A stretch of DNA of 43,524 nt from Candidatus Kapaibacterium sp. (GTDB taxonomy: Bacteria > Bacteroidota > Ignavibacteria > Kapaibacteriales > UBA4661): NCBI GenBank assembly GCA_025358765.1, contig JANYIG010000134.1, positions 1-43,524 on the forward strand. The letters are read 5' to 3'. The position numbers were made by a program, and so were the translations under genes. The first letter of the stretch is position 1. Each line of letters opens with the position of its first letter. The notes below the pieces were generated by a model. That model did no database searches, was not told the origin of the DNA, and worked only from the letters and a program-made list of their open reading frames with translations. This document shows positions 8,535 through 16,386 of this stretch, piece after piece.

Positions 8535-10556
8535 TTAGGTCAGTGCGGTTACCGCTTCCGTCGCAGTCGGAAAAATTCTGAAGACTCTGTCCATACGAGT
8601 CAAGCTAAACATCATCATTACATCGCTTTTCACGCCAGCAATCACGAGATCGCCTCGTCGTCCGAGTATCTTCAGACTCGTTACGATAGCTCCCAAGCCA
8701 CTACTGTCAATGAAATCTACGTTTGATAAATCTAATACTAAGAACCAATTATCGGCATTGATAAGTTCCGACATTTTCTCTTTAAATTGAATGGCGACTT
8801 TGGCATCAAGACGTTTATCTTGTACTTTAACGATACAGACTTTACCGGAAACGGTCGTTTCAAGGTTCATGATGATCTCCGAATAAAAACTTAAGAAGGG
8901 TGTGTGTTTATCTGTTTGATGTTCTGCGCGAAGTAAATCATTGACGGTTTTCACAGGATGAAACGTGCTTGATGGCACTTCCACAAATACGGTATTCCAC
9001 TCCGCCATGCTACCATTCCACAATCCTGGCAACTCAAGTGCTTTAAGCTCTTGCCCGTCCTTAGATTTCACCGAGATAAATCCGGTATTTTGATTTCGGT
9101 AGTGTAACAGATTGAAGGGTATGCCTTTATAGTTCCGTACACCACAAACGAGATCGACAGGGTTAAAATGCGTTGACTGTTCTAATATACGGTTTTGTTC
9201 TGATTTGTTCCTATCAATTTGTGCGGTTTCCACAATTTGGAGCGACGTTGTACCGTCGGATTCCCGCACAAAAAATGGTCCGCCACCCGGCTCACCTTCA
9301 TTTTTGACCATACCGCACACCCGCAACGGACGATTAAGTTTGACAAAGAGAAAATCTTGAAGCTCCTGCGGTGTGTATTCCTCTACAGTCTTATGAAGTT
9401 CAATATAGAGCCGCCAACGTGCAAAATCAAGAATTTCCTGAAGAACATTTTCCGAAACACTTCCGCTTTCCAAAACCCAGAGGTACTTAAAGACTGCATT
9501 TTGAAGCTCCACCAAATATCCGCATAAGAGCCGTTTAAAGCGATACGTTTCAGATTTGATGCGGTCAGGAACAACATTGTCAATGTTTTTGATGAATACA
9601 ATATCTGCCTGCAAATCGTTCAGATTCTCTAATAATGCGCCGTGTCCGGCAGGGCGGAAATGTAAGCCATCATCACTCAGAAATGGCTCATTTTCAGAGG
9701 TCACGGCTACGGTGTCTGTGGATTGTTTTTGCTGCGAGAAACGAATATCGAGCGTTGCTGTGGCGGCTTCGTTCCGACCACGCACTGTAGCTATATGGTA
9801 CTCAACCGCTTCCCGATGCTCCGGCGAAATCGTGAAATGCACACGGGCAATAGCCCCCCCGTGTTGTGTGCTTTGCTGCGTATCCTTTGTATATTCAAGG
9901 GCTTCAACAAGGTGTTCTTCAATAGGCGTACGAGTAAAATTTCCCGTAGCATCACTGTATGAATGGAACTCAATCAAACCTTTGGGTAAGTGTGCATAAT
10001 TCAAGCCCCGTTCCGTCAGCAAATACTCAAGAATCTTGGCGTATTTTCCCTCGGCCAAAAACACATATATATCGTAGCCATTAGCCTGCATGACGTGTTG
10101 TAGCGACGAAAAAAAAGCAAACTGATAAATATTCTGGAAAAACTTTACGCCGAAAATATCATCCGCATTTCCCTCGTTTGCGCCGAGTTGTAAAGTCGCT
10201 ATTGTCAGTTCTGGTCGTTCATTCAACGTAATCAAAGACTTAAACATTCGCGTAGCAGCACCAGAGGCAGGTACGAACTTCATTACCCGCCCAGCGGCAA
10301 TGGCCTTGGTACACAGCGAGAGTAAGCGAGATTCATCATTCGGTTGAATACGCTCAATGCCGTCACCCACCGTGCAGGCGCGGTCGAGCGTAATAAACGG
10401 CAGTCCTCGCTTAAACGTCAAAAACTGTCGGATAAGTTCTGCTTCCGAAACACCACTTCGCATTAGTTGTCTGAGAATACGCTCCGTCTGAACAAGGGCA
10501 TCCTCTCTGGATAGTGTTTTTGTCGTCATATTTTCAAGAACAGAAGTCTCACGCAT
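8535..10556 (-). CDS. DUF4301 protein fused to a C-terminal STAS domain
   Basis: A 673-residue ORF with two parts. Residues about 30-550 are DUF4301, a Bacteroidota-associated family of unknown function; visible conserved stretches are VPASGAATRMFKSL near 97-110, FRPAGHGALLENLN, GEPGGGPFFV and the TVNDLLRAEHQ end. Residues 563-673 are a complete STAS domain of SpoIIAA/RsbV type with phospho-acceptor Ser in DFIDSSGLGA (S618/S619). DUF4301 proteins normally end near residue 550, so the fusion looks like loss of a stop between two neighbouring genes. The STAS part begins with its own Met563 and a good ribosome-binding site (see 8868-8880), so free STAS protein may be made too. It lies 22 bases after the small GT2 and 48 before the RsbW-like partner. 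Confidence 0.88.
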   Translation of the reverse strand: MRETSVLENMTTKTLSREDALVQTERILRQLMRSGVSEAELIRQFLTFKRGLPFITLDRACTVGDGIERIQPNDESRLLSLCTKAIAAGRVMKFVPASGAATRMFKSLITLNERPELTIATLQLGANEGNADDIFGVKFFQNIYQFAFFSSLQHVMQANGYDIYVFLAEGKYAKILEYLLTERGLNYAHLPKGLIEFHSYSDATGNFTRTPIEEHLVEALEYTKDTQQSTQHGGAIARVHFTISPEHREAVEYHIATVRGRNEAATATLDIRFSQQKQSTDTVAVTSENEPFLSDDGLHFRPAGHGALLENLNDLQADIVFIKNIDNVVPDRIKSETYRFKRLLCGYLVELQNAVFKYLWVLESGSVSENVLQEILDFARWRLYIELHKTVEEYTPQELQDFLFVKLNRPLRVCGMVKNEGEPGGGPFFVRESDGTTSLQIVETAQIDRNKSEQNRILEQSTHFNPVDLVCGVRNYKGIPFNLLHYRNQNTGFISVKSKDGQELKALELPGLWNGSMAEWNTVFVEVPSSTFHPVKTVNDLLRAEHQTDKHTPFLSFYSEIIMNLETTVSGKVCIVKVQDKRLDAKVAIQFKEKMSELINADNWFLVLDLSNVDFIDSSGLGAIVTSLKILGRRGDLVIAGVKSDVMMMFSLTRMDRVFRIFPTATEAVTALT
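8868..8880 (-). promoter_or_regulatory. Internal ribosome-binding site and start for the STAS domain
   Basis: On the minus strand GGAG stands six bases before an in-frame ATG (GGAGATCATCATG). That ATG is residue 563 of the fused ORF and the natural first residue of a 111-residue anti-anti-sigma protein (8535-8870). This spacing is ideal, which supports independent translation of the STAS protein from the same message. Confidence 0.6.
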
Positions 10557-10578
10557 ATGTTTCCTATTGTTTTACAAT

Positions 10579-11349
10579 TCACGACCGTACGTTATCATTA
10601 GCTCGTTGACGGTGGCGAAGGTTCTTGTGTAAAAAACGAATTTTCAAAACATCTACGATCATCTGAAGCGCTGCTTTGAAGGGATTGACCGTTGAACCTT
10701 CTTGATGAACGTAATGGACGGGTATCTCTTTGATGCTGTAGCCGAGTTTGTCCGCCAGATAAAGCTGTTCTACGTCGAAACTGAAGCGGTACGTCTTTTG
10801 TAGGCGAGCTATCTCGTGAGCCGCTTCGTTGGTAAATGCTTTGAAGCCACATTGGGTATCTCTGATTCCTCGTACAGCAATCAACGATACAAATGTATTA
10901 AATCCCGTGCTCATAATTCTGCGATACAGTGGCTTATTTTTAACATCCGAATTGCCCACGCGTCGCGAACCAATCACAACATCAAACCCCTGTTCCAAAT
11001 ACGGAAAAAACGATTCGATATTATCCATAGGAGCAGCAAGATCGGCATCGGTAAACACAACAAACCTGCCATTTGCCTTGAGCATTCCGCGTGCAACAGA
11101 AAAACCTTTACCTACATTTTTGACGTTTTCAAGGATAACACTTACCTCTTGGCTTTTCATTTCATTGCTGTAAATGTCAATCGTCCGCACGACTTCCGTG
11201 GTCATATCAGTACTTCCGTCATCCACAACAATAACCTCGCTGCTATAGGATTGCTTTGACAAATAATCCTTCACAATGTAGAGCGTATCGGCAATGCGAG
11301 CTTGCTCGTTGTATGCGGGAATGACAACGGAAAGATAAACGGTATTCAT
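10579..11349 (-). CDS. GT2 glycosyltransferase, dolichyl/polyprenyl-phosphate type
   Basis: A 256-residue GT-A glycosyltransferase of the DPM1/ALG5-like branch, which moves a sugar from a nucleotide donor to polyprenyl phosphate at the cytosolic membrane face. Motifs in order: PAYNE, VVDDGSTD, the metal-binding FTDADLAAP, IGSRR, and DTQCGFKAF. It lacks the C-terminal membrane segments of the longer GtrB type. I start it at MNTVYLSVVIP (11349) rather than three codons upstream, because the family begins directly at this strand. It lies 22 bases before the DUF4301-STAS gene. A lipid-linked sugar product would suit the GT39-like membrane enzyme at 4795. Confidence 0.87.
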   Translation of the reverse strand: MNTVYLSVVIPAYNEQARIADTLYIVKDYLSKQSYSSEVIVVDDGSTDMTTEVVRTIDIYSNEMKSQEVSVILENVKNVGKGFSVARGMLKANGRFVVFTDADLAAPMDNIESFFPYLEQGFDVVIGSRRVGNSDVKNKPLYRRIMSTGFNTFVSLIAVRGIRDTQCGFKAFTNEAAHEIARLQKTYRFSFDVEQLYLADKLGYSIKEIPVHYVHQEGSTVNPFKAALQMIVDVLKIRFLHKNLRHRQRANDNVRS

Positions 11350-11451
11350 AATAAGCATCAGTTGGTCACAAACAATTGGTCAAAACCGACATTCTTGCAA
11401 ATTACACCATCTGGTCTGTAAACGGCACTATCGAAAAAATATAAAATAATG

Positions 11452-12447
11452 TCAGAACGAATAACTCCACGAAAGCGACAAGGAGCCATCTAAAAAACTA
11501 CCATTTGAAGCCGACGTTGATCGCCAAGGGTAACGATTGCCGGCGTAATTATTGTACTGGACGGTTATAGTATTCGAGTGCCAGTCAAAATATCCAAAAC
11601 CGTATGTGAAATCAGGGTCCCAGTCTTGCTGCTGTCCCGCAATCGGGTAATAATAGAGAGAGAACGTCAGGTAGAAAGATTTGTAAATTGTGTATTTGGT
11701 TCCCAAGCAGAGCGATGTTTTCCACGATTTTTCTTCTACACCAGCGGTGTAAGTGGGCGTGAGGTTTAGGCTCAGGCTGTGACCAATCGCACTACTTTCG
11801 TCCAGCGTACACCACTGTTCGTAAAATTTTGCCGCCGGAAATTTCCAACCTAATGTCCACGTCCCTTCGCTCAGATGGGTGATTTTTCCACGATTTTCGC
11901 TTGCATTAAACTTATTGCCCACCGTACTCCAATATACCAAACTGAACGTGTACGGATGCCAATCATCATAGCCAAAACGATAGGAAAAATCGGGATCCCA
12001 CGGATTCCGTGCGCCTTCATTCAGATACTTCATAAACGACACGCTGATAAACCAGTAACTAAGAGGCGTGTAGGTGATTGAAGCACTGAAGGAAGTTCCC
12101 ACCAACCGTTCGCCTTGCGTTTGTGTTCCTGTGGGATTAGCTTTGGCTTTTAGCGGGAGACTGAACCCCAGACCAATGCTCACGCCATCGGTAGCCGCAT
12201 CTTTTTTGCCTAAATCACTTAATGGCAATGAGAATGAGGTTGTCATATTTTTGAGGATGTTTTCCCACGTTTCATCTTCAGTTTGTTGCTTTTTGTCAGG
12301 AATAGATTTCTGCGACATTGTGGAAGCAAACGGATACCCTTGCACACTCATAAACCCATATTTTGTGATAGCGCGGGCTGGGTCAGTAGCAAGGATAGGT
12401 GCTGCATACAGACTAAAAAGAAGCGCTATGAATACAATGGGTTTCAT
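11452..12447 (-). CDS. Predicted outer-membrane beta-barrel protein with WDPDF repeats
   Basis: A 331-residue exported protein I cannot name. A signal peptide (MKPIVFIALLFSLYAAPILA) is followed by a short linker and many alternating aromatic strands, ending in the aromatic-rich SLSWSYSF typical of outer-membrane barrels. Two copies of a conserved unit, WDPDFSYRFGYDDWH and WDPDFTYGFGYFDWH, each continue into a strand and a G-N-(K/R) turn. They are about 150 residues apart, suggesting internal duplication. The longer reading start at 12543 would overlap the preceding gene and precede the signal peptide, so I use 12447. Its place in a polysaccharide operon without BcsC/PgaA suggests it may be the glycan exit pore or a surface anchor; this is inference. 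Confidence 0.7.
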   Translation of the reverse strand: MKPIVFIALLFSLYAAPILATDPARAITKYGFMSVQGYPFASTMSQKSIPDKKQQTEDETWENILKNMTTSFSLPLSDLGKKDAATDGVSIGLGFSLPLKAKANPTGTQTQGERLVGTSFSASITYTPLSYWFISVSFMKYLNEGARNPWDPDFSYRFGYDDWHPYTFSLVYWSTVGNKFNASENRGKITHLSEGTWTLGWKFPAAKFYEQWCTLDESSAIGHSLSLNLTPTYTAGVEEKSWKTSLCLGTKYTIYKSFYLTFSLYYYPIAGQQQDWDPDFTYGFGYFDWHSNTITVQYNNYAGNRYPWRSTSASNGSFLDGSLSLSWSYSF

Positions 12448-12490
12448 CAAAGAGCGTTTAGGATTTGTGTGTAGTGAAAGCGTTTGGGTT

Positions 12491-13345
12491 TTATCGTTTA
12501 ATGTAGCCGCCGCGTGGCGGGCTGAGGAGCCGCATAAATTCAAAGCGCGAAAGAACTACTTCTACAGTATTATTTTTTGCAGGAGCATTTTTACTCGTTT
12601 CTTTTGTCGTGCCAATGAGCCACAAACCTATCCGCACGGTGCTTGATTTCGAGGGGGTAGGCACGAGCAATGAATCTGCTGCCTGCGGTGGAAACCGCCA
12701 ACGGTCGCCCACCCAAGGCGATGGGTTTCCGTGATCATGATAACTGATAAATGTAATGTCATGTTCACGCCATTTCGCCACGTGTGTAGAAAAATCGCCA
12801 CTCATAACAAATGGAAACTGTGGATAATGTACAATTGGTTCTTTTTTGCGAGTGGGTTTCACCGTATAAACTAACGAATTGATGCTGCTTTTCGCTGCCC
12901 ATTTTGTGAAGCGGATAGCCAGTTCCGGTTGCGGTTCCACGTCGTCATCAGGCTGTTTGTTGGTTTCAGTGCCGATGTCCATACTCAGGACAATGTTGCG
13001 GTCCATATTGTCCACACGGCTGTTTGTGTAAAGTACATAATCACCGTAGCCAAGCGTAGTGTCACACGCCAATTCCACGCATGTCCAAATATCTTCACGC
13101 TTTGTAATGCGAAGATGCAACATTCCTTTGGTATCAACAAAAACATTGGCGGCATTGTTAGAAAAGATATTGTTACCGGGGCTTACAGGCTCATTTGACA
13201 TTTTTATCCGCCAACGGAACCCAGAAAATTCTATCGTTGCAGTCGTTGCCAGCGCGTTCGTCGTCAACGTCCCCCAAGCAATCAAGACGATGCACAGCAG
13301 ATGAAATCTTGTTTGTAGAATAGTGCGTACCAACAATTCTCTCAT
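12491..13345 (-). CDS. GH16-like secreted beta-sandwich protein
   Basis: A 284-residue exported protein. After a signal peptide (hydrophobic core about 17-30, ending NALA) it resembles the GH16/concanavalin-like fold: SGFRWRIKMS, NIFSNNAANVFVD, LHLRITKREDIWTCVELA and LGYGDYVLYTNSRVD. This opening pattern is typical of GH16-like glycan-binding or lytic proteins. I do not see the E-x-D-x-x-E catalytic motif of active laminarinases; the expected strand reads VLSMDIGTE. It may therefore bind rather than cut glycan. The start ATG at 13345 overlaps the upstream DUF3131 stop in an ATGA arrangement, showing translational coupling; the longer start at 13366 is less likely. Confidence 0.68.
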   Translation of the reverse strand: MRELLVRTILQTRFHLLCIVLIAWGTLTTNALATTATIEFSGFRWRIKMSNEPVSPGNNIFSNNAANVFVDTKGMLHLRITKREDIWTCVELACDTTLGYGDYVLYTNSRVDNMDRNIVLSMDIGTETNKQPDDDVEPQPELAIRFTKWAAKSSINSLVYTVKPTRKKEPIVHYPQFPFVMSGDFSTHVAKWREHDITFISYHDHGNPSPWVGDRWRFPPQAADSLLVPTPSKSSTVRIGLWLIGTTKETSKNAPAKNNTVEVVLSRFEFMRLLSPPRGGYIKR

Positions 13346-14739
13346 TCCCGCTTTGTTGGAAAACATTTATTGAAATTCTTAAATTCGTCGCGCAGATAAA
13401 TATTATAGAAATAGTCCGAATTGCCGATAGGTTGATAGATGCGACCGTTCTTCTTGAAATAAAGGCACTCCAAGATCATCGCATTAGTTGCCAGCGTAAT
13501 ACTGCGTTCTACCTCACCGCTTCGCTCTAACCGTGCCTCAAACCAGCCCCGTTCCGGGTCAAATAGTAGATTCACCACCATAATTAGCTTGTCGGTATAG
13601 GCAGTTTTCCAGAGAACCCACATTCCGAAGGCGGCTTTGACCGACACTGCCGAAAACTGAGGATAATACGTACCGTCTTCGGAACAGGTATTCCATTTGT
13701 TGCCATTAGAGAAAATTGCATCATGGATCAGGTACGGCTCTTCGGGCAGAATGCGGGTGGTACGGGCTGTGAAGATATCTTCGCGCTCGTAGCGTCGCTT
13801 TTGGACTTCATACACGGACTGCGCCTGAGTAACATAGCGCTTGTCGGTTGTAATATAGCCAACATTTTCCCAGCCAAATTCCATCCCGTCGAATAAAAAC
13901 GGCAGCGTCACAAGCGCATTGTTGCCGTTACTTTCACGTTCGTCGCCGCCATCGAACATCAAATCTATATCATACATACGGATAACATCTACAGGGTCGA
14001 GCGAGGATGATTTTTGGGTTGGGAAGCCCCATGCCTGAAAGCCGCGTGCAGCATACTCTTTCCAACCGAGCTTGCCGTCGGGGTAATGCTCAATGCGGTC
14101 GCCTACCCGTGTGCCACCATATAAATTTCCTAACGAATCAATAACGTTGCAGAAACTCCAACGCAGAACCGCCCGATCAATATATTCTCCATACTCGAAA
14201 TAACGGTCACGCACAATCCGTAGCGCAACCATCAACCGCCCGATGTCCATTGCTGACCAACCAAGTTCACCCTGTTGATTGGCATAATTACTCATCCATC
14301 CGTTGTTCGCGCTGTAATTAAGATTGGGCAATTCATTGTTAAAGAGCGGCATGTTATTGAGAAAGCTCAGAATAGCGCTCATTCTCCCATCAAACTCATG
14401 ACGGCTAATAATCTCAAAATCCCGTGCAGCAATCAACGCAAGAAGATAATCTCCGACGCTTGCCATAGTGGCGAGCTGAAAACCGTCTTTCACATTTATC
14501 AATCCAGTTTTGGGATGATAATTGTTCTCAAAGTACTTCCACGCCGTCTTTGCCCAGAACTGCTCTTCGGGGGTGAGTGTACCACGCCGGCCTTCTTTAA
14601 GCGAATTGCCGACGTTTTCAATTCCTTCACCCACAGAACGCACAACCACACCGCAACCACATACACACAGCACAAACACTATTGTGCTGGCTGTAAGAAC
14701 GACTGTCGTGTACGTGCAAAATGTGCGGAACTTGGGCAT
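13342..14739 (-). CDS. DUF3131 protein 1 (diverged copy, lipoprotein-like)
   Basis: A 465-residue exported protein, third of three tandem DUF3131 paralogs in transcription order. The N-terminus has a hydrophobic segment with VCGCG, a possible lipobox. The DUF3131 region, about 58-445, looks all-alpha and toroid-like: AKTAWKYFENNYHPKTGLIN, NELPNLNYS, GWSAMDIGRL, GWKEYAARGFQAWG, DGMEFGWE. The family has no settled activity, but its relatives sit beside glycan synthases. In copies 2 and 3 the segment before DG(I/L)E is VVSESY(V/I)L; here it is VTLPFLF, so a Glu shared by the other two is missing. The gene follows copy 2 by 16 bases and is translationally coupled to the GH16-like gene. Confidence 0.85.
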   Translation of the reverse strand: MPKFRTFCTYTTVVLTASTIVFVLCVCGCGVVVRSVGEGIENVGNSLKEGRRGTLTPEEQFWAKTAWKYFENNYHPKTGLINVKDGFQLATMASVGDYLLALIAARDFEIISRHEFDGRMSAILSFLNNMPLFNNELPNLNYSANNGWMSNYANQQGELGWSAMDIGRLMVALRIVRDRYFEYGEYIDRAVLRWSFCNVIDSLGNLYGGTRVGDRIEHYPDGKLGWKEYAARGFQAWGFPTQKSSSLDPVDVIRMYDIDLMFDGGDERESNGNNALVTLPFLFDGMEFGWENVGYITTDKRYVTQAQSVYEVQKRRYEREDIFTARTTRILPEEPYLIHDAIFSNGNKWNTCSEDGTYYPQFSAVSVKAAFGMWVLWKTAYTDKLIMVVNLLFDPERGWFEARLERSGEVERSITLATNAMILECLYFKKNGRIYQPIGNSDYFYNIYLRDEFKNFNKCFPTKRE

Positions 14740-14755
14740 TTCATTGTATCTCGTG

Positions 14756-16162
14756 CTACTTTTTTGCTTTTGGTGGTATTGCTTTGCTTATTTGACGTTG
14801 AAGAATAAAGCTCTCAGGTCGTACTTCACGCTCTTTGATGGCTTTGTCCCACTTGCTTTCTCGACCAGAGAACCGCAGCAATTTTCCTTTGACTTTGTAG
14901 AGCAGTACTTCAAGCATGATGCCGTTGTTATTCATTGTGAATGCTTTGATGGGCTGCTGAGATTTTTCGTAAATGCCTTCGTAGTAACCCACTTGTGGGT
15001 CGAATGCTTTACTAATGTACTCAAAAAGTTTATCAGTATATTTTGTGTCCCACAACACCCAAAGCCCAAGCGCTGCCTTGAGCGCAACGGCGGCAAACTC
15101 AGGTACGTATTTACCCGGCTCAGTGATAGTATTCCACGGATAGCCGTCGGTGAAGATTGCGTCATACACGAAATACGGATCTTTGTCGAGTTGGTGTTCC
15201 GTGCGAGCAGTCATGATGCCCGTTCGACGGAAACGCTCTTCTTGCACCTTGTAAATACGCTCGGCAAACTCAGCAATAACTGGGTCGGTGTGCTTCATAT
15301 CAGTAGAAACATCGTCTAATGCTGTATCCCAGTTCATTTCAATACCGTCAAGGACATAACTTTCTGAGACCACATAATTGTGTGCAGCAAGCACGCGCGG
15401 GTCGCGTTTGTCGTAGGGAATTTCTATGCCATAGATGCTCCGCGTATCGTATGGCTCGGGCTTGGCGGCGCGGCGTGTGTCGAATCCCCAAAGTTGGAAG
15501 CCTTTAGCGGAATATTCTTCGTAACCTAACCGACCCTCTTGAACATATTTCACCTGACCGCCTTCGCTAAATGCGCCATACATCTGTCCCGTGCTGTCAA
15601 TCACATTCTTGAAATTCCACCGTAAAACACATGAATCTATGCGGTCTGCGTGTTGTGGATGCCGTTCTTTAATAATTTTCGCCCAAATAAGAAACCGTGC
15701 CAAATCTATCGCCGAAAAACCAATCTCTCCCGGCTGATTAGCATAATTCACCTTTTCAAGCGTAATGGTGTTGTAACATTTATTCGGAAGTTCGTTCTGA
15801 AAAAGCTCAACTTTCGAGAATGAGTCAAAGAGTTTTGTGACACGCCCATCGAAGGTATTTTGATCAATAATACCAAGTTCCACCACTGCGACAAGTGCTC
15901 CTAAATATGCGGAAATATCCCACATTGTTGTGGAAGGATATTGGTCGCCAGCATTCACTAACCCTGTTTGGGGCTGATAATTCTTCTCAAAAAATTTCCA
16001 TGCCGTCCGTGCCATTTCCATCTCGCGGGCGCTCAACGCGCCATTTCTGCCCGGATGATTGCCATAATTGCTCTTGATTTGTCCAAATACGGGAACTGTC
16101 GTTTGAAGTACAAAACAAAACAGACTGAGAAGAAGTGGTGATATGTGGATATGTCGTTTCAT
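14756..16162 (-). CDS. DUF3131 protein 2
   Basis: A 468-residue secreted protein, second of the DUF3131 trio. The signal peptide (MKRHIHISPLLLSLFCF to PVFG) fixes the start at 16162; the longer frame to 16243 adds 27 residues without signal character. Conserved stretches are ARTAWKFFEKNYQP, GLVNAGDQYPSTTMWD, NELPNKCYNT, YANQPGEIGFSAIDLARF, GYEEYSAKGFQLWG and YVVSESYVLDGIEMNWD. It is closer to copy 3 than to copy 1. The C-terminus carries an extra basic tail of about 35 residues (ending IPPKAKK). It is separated from copy 3 by 224 bases that hold a repeat element, so it may also have its own promoter or weaker coupling. It probably acts on glycan in the periplasm or at the surface; the activity is unknown. 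Confidence 0.86.
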   Translation of the reverse strand: MKRHIHISPLLLSLFCFVLQTTVPVFGQIKSNYGNHPGRNGALSAREMEMARTAWKFFEKNYQPQTGLVNAGDQYPSTTMWDISAYLGALVAVVELGIIDQNTFDGRVTKLFDSFSKVELFQNELPNKCYNTITLEKVNYANQPGEIGFSAIDLARFLIWAKIIKERHPQHADRIDSCVLRWNFKNVIDSTGQMYGAFSEGGQVKYVQEGRLGYEEYSAKGFQLWGFDTRRAAKPEPYDTRSIYGIEIPYDKRDPRVLAAHNYVVSESYVLDGIEMNWDTALDDVSTDMKHTDPVIAEFAERIYKVQEERFRRTGIMTARTEHQLDKDPYFVYDAIFTDGYPWNTITEPGKYVPEFAAVALKAALGLWVLWDTKYTDKLFEYISKAFDPQVGYYEGIYEKSQQPIKAFTMNNNGIMLEVLLYKVKGKLLRFSGRESKWDKAIKEREVRPESFILQRQISKAIPPKAKK

Positions 16163-16258
16163 AGTGTTCCAGAAAGCTGTATAAGTGATATTATTGTAGT
16201 GTTTTGGACGTGCTATGCCTGGGTTTAGTACATCGTTCTGCAAATACAGAACTTTTTC

Positions 16259-16350
16259 GTCATTCCAGCCCCAGCCTTCGCTGGGATAAACTCCTGCTGG
16301 AATCCACTGACTTGTAGAACGTCATGGATGCCGACCTTCGTTGGCATGAC
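16259..16350. repeat. Dispersed intergenic repeat with nested hairpins
   Basis: Two hairpin units in the 224-base gap between DUF3131 genes. The first has ATTCCAGC and GCTGGAAT arms around an inner CCAGC-CTTC-GCTGG stem. The second runs GTCATGGATGCCGAC-CTTC-GTTGGCATGAC. The GTCATTCC... and CGGCATGAC style with CTTCG loops matches the common REP/MITE-like repeats found in many bacterial genomes. No U-run follows on the transcribed strand, so it is not a standard terminator, although it could stabilise mRNA ends and separate expression of the two genes. Confidence 0.7.
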
Positions 16351-16386
16351 AATCAAAAAAATACTATAGGTATTCAGTCACTGCAT

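Noticed and set aside
14522-15319. 265-codon plus-strand ORF opposite two DUF3131 genes
   Set aside because: Antisense shadow crossing the junction of two well-supported genes. Composition is unlike its neighbours' real proteins.
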